A stretch of DNA of 64,000 bases from Hyphomonadaceae bacterium. Lineage in GTDB: Bacteria; Pseudomonadota; Alphaproteobacteria; Caulobacterales; Aquidulcibacteraceae. The notes below the pieces were generated by a model that saw nothing but the letters and a program-made list of their open reading frames with translations, was not told the DNA's origin and did not search any database. A program made the translations under genes and the position numbers. Positions 60,304 to 64,000 of this stretch are shown piece after piece. Each line of letters starts with the position of its first letter. The stretch's first letter is position 1. The stretch lies in assembly GCA_023384105.1 (NCBI GenBank), contig JAHDXR010000004.1:1-64000 (forward strand), in the 5' to 3' direction.

Positions 60304-60319
60304 CTAAACATTAGTTTAG
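60304..60319. promoter_or_regulatory. Palindrome in the hydrolase-glycosyltransferase divergent gap
   Basis: CTAAAC-ATTA-GTTTAG is a perfect 6-base inverted repeat with a 4-base spacer, AT-rich in a GC-rich setting, between divergently oriented genes and 34 bases before the TTG of the glycosyltransferase. It could be an operator or overlap a promoter; the binding protein is unknown. Confidence 0.5.
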
Positions 60320-60352
60320 CCGAAATGGGCGCGTCCGGGCGGCATCGAAGCA

Positions 60353-61552
60353 TTGCAAGAAGGTCACATCCCGACGGTTCTGCAGGTTACGCCTGAGCTT
60401 AATGCTGGCGGCGTCGAGCGGACCACGCTTGAAATAGCGGAAGCGATCAGTCGCGCCGGGGGGCTCGCTTTGGTCGCTAGCGCCGGCGGCCGTCTTGAGC
60501 CGGACCTCAAGACGGCCGGCGGCGAGCTGATCAGGCTCCCGCTCCAGACCAAGAACCCGTTCATCGCCCTCGCCAATGCGTGGAAGCTCGCCGCGATCGC
60601 GCGCAGGCGCGGCGCGGACATTATCCACGCGCGTTCGCGCGCGCCGGCCTGGAGCGCGCTGCTGGCGGCGCGCCTTTCCGGCAGGCCGTTCGTCACCACC
60701 TTCCACGGCATCTACAACGCGCGCTCGCCGCTGAAGCGGTTCTACAATTCGATCATGACGCGCGGCGACGCCGTCATCGCCAACTCGCATTACACGCGCG
60801 AACACATTCTCGAACGGTATCAGATCGAGCCTCAGCGCATCAGCGTGATCCCGCGCGGCGTCGATCTTTCCGTGTTCGACCGCGCCAGGGCGAAGCAGAG
60901 CGACGTCGAGATCACGCGCGCCGATTGGGGGCTTGCGGCGAGGGACGCGCGCTGCGTCGTCATCGCGCCGGCGCGGCTTACGCGCTGGAAAGGCCAGCTC
61001 GTGCTGATCGAAGCGGTGAAGCTGATCGAGGCGCGCCGGCCCGGCGCGCTCAAGGTGATCCTCGCCGGCGACCCGCAAGGGCGCCAAGGCTATGTCGACG
61101 AACTGAAGCAGGCGATCGACGGCGCAGGCCTCGGCGAAGTCGTGTTCCTTGCCGGGCATCTGCGCGACATGCCGCTGGCGTTCGCCGCGTCCGACATCGC
61201 CGTGTTCCCGGTAATCGAAGCGGAAGCGTTCGGCCGCGGCGCGATCGAAGCGCAGGCGATGGGCGTGCCTGTCGTCGCCAGCAATCTCGGCGGCTACACC
61301 GAGACGGTGGTCGAAGGCGAAACCGGGTTCCTTGTTCCATCGGGCGCCGGCCAGGCGCTCGCGGGCGCGCTTGAGCGGATGATCGATTTGGGCTCGGAAA
61401 ACCGCGCCGAAATGGGACGCCGCGGCGCGCTTCGTGTGCAGTCGCAATATTCGAAGACGGCGCTCCAAACCGCCACATTAGCGGTTTACCAACGAGTTTT
61501 GCGCAATGCAGAGCAGCGCAGGACCGTGACGAAGCACAAGCCAGTGCTGTAA
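60353..61552 (+). CDS. Glycosyltransferase family 4
   Basis: A 399-residue GT-B fold enzyme. The N-terminal domain has LQVTPELNAGGVERTTLEIA, IIHARSRAPAWSALLAARLS and FVTTFHGIYN; the nucleotide-sugar domain has VIAPARLTRWKGQLVLIEAV, EAEAFGRGAIEAQAMGVPVV (EX7E motif) and GGYTETVVEGETGFLVP. Likely acts on lipopolysaccharide core or another surface glycan; the sugar is unknown. TTG start. Followed by a family 9 enzyme 25 bases later. Confidence 0.9.
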   Translation: MQEGHIPTVLQVTPELNAGGVERTTLEIAEAISRAGGLALVASAGGRLEPDLKTAGGELIRLPLQTKNPFIALANAWKLAAIARRRGADIIHARSRAPAWSALLAARLSGRPFVTTFHGIYNARSPLKRFYNSIMTRGDAVIANSHYTREHILERYQIEPQRISVIPRGVDLSVFDRARAKQSDVEITRADWGLAARDARCVVIAPARLTRWKGQLVLIEAVKLIEARRPGALKVILAGDPQGRQGYVDELKQAIDGAGLGEVVFLAGHLRDMPLAFAASDIAVFPVIEAEAFGRGAIEAQAMGVPVVASNLGGYTETVVEGETGFLVPSGAGQALAGALERMIDLGSENRAEMGRRGALRVQSQYSKTALQTATLAVYQRVLRNAEQRRTVTKHKPVL

Positions 61553-61577
61553 AAAAAGCTTCCAGGAGTCTGCGGGA

Positions 61578-62591
61578 ATGATTTGGCGCAAGCCAGCTGC
61601 GTCTTCCGATGACGAAACGAACGCCAAGCGCGTGCTGGTGATCCAGCTCGGCGGCCTCGGCGCGTTCGTGCTGGCGCTGGGCGCGGCCAAGCGCATCCGC
61701 GAAGCGCATGTCGGCGCGCGCGTCACGCTGCTCACCACCGAAGCCACCAAGGAGCTGGCCGAGAAGTCGCCGTACTTCGACACCGTGGAGGCCGACGGCA
61801 AACCGGTCGAGCCGCAGGCGATCACCAAGCTGATCGCGCGCATCCGCGCCGCCAAGTACGACATGATCTACGACCTCGAAGGATCGAGCCGCACCAACAA
61901 CTATTTCCAGGGTCTGCGTCCGTGGCCGCCGAAATGGTCCGGCCCCGCCGCCGGCGCCTCGCACGCCTATCTCGCGCCCGACCGCAACCAGCTGCATCCG
62001 CTCGACCGCTACGCCGCCCAGCTTGCCGCCGCCGGTCTGGGCGAGGAGCCGCTGACGCCGGACCTCACCTGGCTGCGCCATGTGATGCGCGATCCGCCGC
62101 GCCTGAGCCCGGAATATTTCGGCATCCGCGGGCGCTACATCGTGCTGCTGCCGCGCGGCTCGAACGCGGACCCCGCGCGCCGCTGGTCGGAGGAGGGCTA
62201 CGCCGAACTCGCGCGCCGCGCCGCCGGCTACGGGGTGACGCCGGTCGTGCTCGGCGGGCCGGAGGAGCGCCCGGTCGGCGCCGCCGTCGCCAAGGCCGAA
62301 CCGCGCGCCAAGAACCTCGTCACCCGGCCGGACCTGTTCCAGACCATCGCGCTGATCGAGCGCTCGTCCTTCGCCGTCGGCGACGATGTCGACCTGATGC
62401 ACGTCGCCGCCGCCGCCGGCGCGCCGTGCCTAGTCTTCCTGTCGGCCATGAGCCACCCCGAACTCAGCGCCCCGCGCGGGCCCGGCGGCGTGGTCACCCT
62501 GACCGCCTCGGTGATCGCCGATCTGCCGGTGGAGCAGGTCGAGCGCCAGGTCCGGAATTGCGGCGTTTTCCGCCAGATCGCCACGGCTTGA
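61578..62591 (+). CDS. Glycosyltransferase family 9 (heptosyltransferase-like)
   Basis: A 337-residue GT9 enzyme: VLVIQLGGLGAFVLALGAAK (family start), YDMIYDLEGSSRTNNYFQGL, the second domain YIVLLPRGSNADPARRWSEE, VVLGGPEE and SSFAVGDDVDLMHVAAAAGA. Family members transfer heptose in lipopolysaccharide core assembly; here it pairs with the GT4 gene. AGGAG-like site before the ATG. Confidence 0.9.
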   Translation: MIWRKPAASSDDETNAKRVLVIQLGGLGAFVLALGAAKRIREAHVGARVTLLTTEATKELAEKSPYFDTVEADGKPVEPQAITKLIARIRAAKYDMIYDLEGSSRTNNYFQGLRPWPPKWSGPAAGASHAYLAPDRNQLHPLDRYAAQLAAAGLGEEPLTPDLTWLRHVMRDPPRLSPEYFGIRGRYIVLLPRGSNADPARRWSEEGYAELARRAAGYGVTPVVLGGPEERPVGAAVAKAEPRAKNLVTRPDLFQTIALIERSSFAVGDDVDLMHVAAAAGAPCLVFLSAMSHPELSAPRGPGGVVTLTASVIADLPVEQVERQVRNCGVFRQIATA

Positions 62592-62622
62592 TGAAAGCCG
62601 CCGCAACAGCGATATTCCATTC

Positions 62623-62694
62623 ATGAGTCACGCACCCCATAAGGGCTGCGGCGATTGTCATTGTATCAACAACCCCAAGGAGAATGCCCGATAG
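62623..62694 (+). CDS. Possible 23-residue leader peptide overlapping infC
   Basis: ATG AGT CAC ... CGA TAG encodes [20 protein letters not shown] followed by NAR. The stop (62692-62694) overlaps the ATA start of infC as ATAG, and the SD of infC (AAGGAG) lies within it. No good SD precedes it. It is cysteine/histidine-rich. If translated it would couple to infC; otherwise it is chance. Confidence 0.35.
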   Translation: MSHAPHKGCGDCHCINNPKENAR

Positions 62695-63236
62695 CTAGAC
62701 GTCCGTACGCTGCGCCGCCCCCTCAAAAGGACGGGCCGCGCGTGAACGAGGAAATCCGCGGCGTGCCGCGCGTGCTCCTCATCGATGAAGAAGGAGAGAA
62801 GCAGGGGGAAATGCCGATCTCGGCGGCGCTCGAAGCCGCGCGCGAAGCCGGCCTCGATCTGGTCGAGGTGGCCCCCAACTCGAATCCGCCCGTCTGCAAG
62901 ATTCTCGACTACGGCAAGTTCCGGTTCGAGGAGCAGAAGAAAAAGGCCGAAACCCGGAAGAAGGCCAAGCGGGTCGAGCTTAAGGAGATCAAGGTCCGTC
63001 CCAACATCGACGACCACGATTACGAAGTGAAGATGAAGGCCATCCATCGCTTCTTCGAAGAGGGCGACAAGGTGAAGGTCACGCTTCGCTTCCGTGGCCG
63101 CGAAATGGCGCACACCCATCTCGGCATGGAATTGCTCGAACGCATGCGCAACGAGCTCGACGACATCGCCAAGGTCGAACACGAGCCGCGCTTCGAGGGC
63201 CGCCAGGTCGTCATGGTGATGGCCCCGCGGGCGTAA
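62691..63236 (+). CDS. infC: Translation initiation factor IF-3 (ATA start)
   Basis: Prevents premature subunit joining and discriminates against wrong start codons. The 181-residue protein begins [20 protein letters not shown] after the initiator and has the N-domain [15 protein letters not shown], the linker [20 protein letters not shown] and the C-domain [20 protein letters not shown]. The start is placed at ATA 62691 because AAGGAGA ends eight bases before it and no ATG, GTG or TTG follows within the conserved start. Non-standard AUU/AUA-type starts let IF-3 repress its own synthesis in other bacteria. Confidence 0.92.
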   Translation: MARRPYAAPPPQKDGPRVNEEIRGVPRVLLIDEEGEKQGEMPISAALEAAREAGLDLVEVAPNSNPPVCKILDYGKFRFEEQKKKAETRKKAKRVELKEIKVRPNIDDHDYEVKMKAIHRFFEEGDKVKVTLRFRGREMAHTHLGMELLERMRNELDDIAKVEHEPRFEGRQVVMVMAPRA

Positions 63237-63254
63237 AGCCCCGGCAGAACCAGT

Positions 63255-63406
63255 CACCCATTCCCGGATTGGCGCGCAGCGCCAACTCCGGGACCCATTA
63301 ACGCTGGCTTCAGCAAGTAGAGCCTTACTGGCGCCGCTTCTTCGGTTTTCGGCTTCGAGTTAATGGGTCCCGGGTTTTCGGCTTCGCCGAACCCCGGGAA
63401 TGGGTG
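63255..63406. repeat. Long inverted repeat, family D, after infC
   Basis: Left arm 63255-63301 (CACCCATTCCCGG ... CCGGGACCCATTAA) and right arm 63360-63406 (TTAATGGGTCCCGGG ... CCCGGGAATGGGTG) are inverted copies with different 15-20 base interiors, each interior a small hairpin (TTGGCGCGCAGCGCCAA; TTCGGCTTCGCCGAA). The right arm fuses into the end of a GIY-YIG reading frame. Confidence 0.85.
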
Positions 63407-63558
63407 CTTGCGTACTTGCGCGCGAACTTCGACCCGACGCCGTTCTTGTGGTCCCACACACGGACGATGAGATCGAGCGCCGAGCCAAGATAGAGCGTCC
63501 CATGCCGGCGGCTCGCCATCATGTACGCCGCCGTCAGCCGGCTTTCACCTACACGCAT
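63325..63558 (-). pseudogene. GIY-YIG nuclease fragment truncated by a repeat
   Basis: The first 45 residues match the start of a GIY-YIG endonuclease (AAYMMASRRHGTLYLGSALD, then LIVRVWDHKNGVGSKFARKY). The usual remainder of the domain, including the later conserved residues, is missing. From about 63407 downward the frame runs into the family D repeat and encodes low-complexity KPKTRDPLTRSRKPKKRRQ. The full domain is usually about 90 residues. Confidence 0.65.
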
Positions 63559-63562
63559 TGCA

Positions 63563-63985
63563 TCAGCCCCGCGTGTGTCTCCGCCGTCTGGTCATGATCG
63601 TCATGTTGATCAGCAGCAGGACGAGGCCGCCGCCTGCGCCGGCGGCATTGATCAGCGGAACGTAGTCCGGGTTGGCGTCGGCCCAGCTCTGGCCGCGCTC
63701 GCCCAGCGCCTCGCGCTCGGCCGCTTGCCGCGCCTCGCGCGCCTGTTCGCCCACGACGCCGAAATCGACGCTCTCCGGCAGCCCCACCGCCGCCAGCGAG
63801 AAGCCGCCGAAACTCGGCAGCTGGGTCGGCGAGTAGATCAGGTTGACGCCGAACGCGATCACCAGCGTCGCCAGGATCGCCGTCAGCCAGCGCGAGCCGG
63901 CGATGGCCGAGAGCGACGAGGCGATTTTGGCCTTCTCCTCGCGGAAAACGGCCTTCGCCTCGTCCAAGGATTGCGGCTGCCGCAT
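63563..63985 (-). CDS. Hypothetical membrane protein
   Basis: A 140-residue protein with a helical cytoplasmic start (LDEAKAVFREEKAKIASSL), a membrane segment (WLTAILATLVIAFGVNLIY), a soluble glutamate/alanine-rich middle (EQAREARQAAEREALGERGQ) and a second hydrophobic segment (AGAGGGLVLLLINMTIM) before RRRRHTRG. No recognised family. It ends four bases before the GIY-YIG fragment. Confidence 0.62.
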   Translation of the reverse strand: MRQPQSLDEAKAVFREEKAKIASSLSAIAGSRWLTAILATLVIAFGVNLIYSPTQLPSFGGFSLAAVGLPESVDFGVVGEQAREARQAAEREALGERGQSWADANPDYVPLINAAGAGGGLVLLLINMTIMTRRRRHTRG

Positions 63986-64000
63986 CGGCTCCTCCCACGC

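Noticed and set aside
60324-60352. The ATG at 60324 as start of the family 4 glycosyltransferase
   Set aside because: It is not in the glycosyltransferase frame (29 bases before the TTG at 60353), so the TTG start is kept.
1-64000. CRISPR arrays, IS elements, prophage genes or tRNA genes
   Set aside because: No regularly spaced direct repeats, no transposase, integrase or phage structural protein, and no tRNA cloverleaf was found in the gaps. The repeats present are palindromic, dispersed and of varying length, unlike CRISPR.

Overview
The window is one GC-rich chromosomal stretch of an aerobic, Gram-negative alphaproteobacterium. Supporting signs are a three-gene cytochrome bc1 operon with a TAT-type Rieske protein, oxygen-dependent HemF, an iron superoxide dismutase, a TonB-dependent receptor, a gap-pgk-fba cluster beside zapA-6S RNA-fau, and a proteobacterial GltD/GltB pair. 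The overall flavour (single-domain response regulators, one ending in a GPDRRR-type tail, and very numerous palindromic intergenic repeats) suggests Caulobacterales or Hyphomonadaceae relatives. That placement is inference. I see no IS element, prophage, CRISPR array, rRNA or tRNA.

Layout. 0.1-1.3 kb: sodB between two DUF1328 microproteins. 1.4-6.2 kb: valine catabolism (mmsA, 3-hydroxyisobutyryl-CoA hydrolase, mmsB) with a divergent LysR regulator. 6.2-9.3 kb: a receiver protein and a large TonB-dependent receptor. 9.6-11 kb: queC-queE for queuosine precursor synthesis (queG lies far away at 56.2 kb). 11-18 kb: small lipoproteins, a receiver protein, pirin, SDR, MFS exporter, GNAT. 17.9-24.7 kb: MoxR / DUF58 / DUF4159 / VWA-like membrane gene cluster. 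24.7-29.1 kb: DUF1285, NUDIX, ArsR-SRPBCC pair, two DUF1801 genes and a CCA-adding-type nucleotidyltransferase. 29.1-29.9 kb: an AbrB-Doc toxin-antitoxin pair. 30-34.5 kb: hemF, trmL, petABC. 34.6-39.3 kb: cupin, SleB-type hydrolase, ClpP-like protease, thiE and a frameshifted DUF805 gene. 39.5-46.6 kb: fba, pgk, gap, zapA, 6S RNA, fau, yebC. 47-50 kb: an NDUFA9-like SDR, DUF488, uppP. 50-58.6 kb: gltD-gltB, queG, mtgA. 58.7-64 kb: TPR-like protein, hydrolase, two glycosyltransferases, infC.

The most unusual signal is the interspersed palindromic DNA. At least five sequence families (called A to E here) fill gaps between genes, and two families are also embedded in frame inside gltB. One copy lies in the GltB propeptide that is expected to be cleaved off. 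The other lies in a loop of the central domain. Further copies form the immediate upstream sequence of fau (just after 6S RNA), fill the gap between doc and hemF to within two bases of the doc stop and directly against the hemF stop, and truncate a GIY-YIG gene. This resembles the logic of the Rickettsia palindromic elements, but in unrelated sequences.

Other notable items are an ATA start codon for infC overlapped by a 23-codon leader ORF, a roughly 100-residue insertion in the last periplasmic loop of cytochrome b, and a double palindromic operator in front of the toxin-antitoxin operon.
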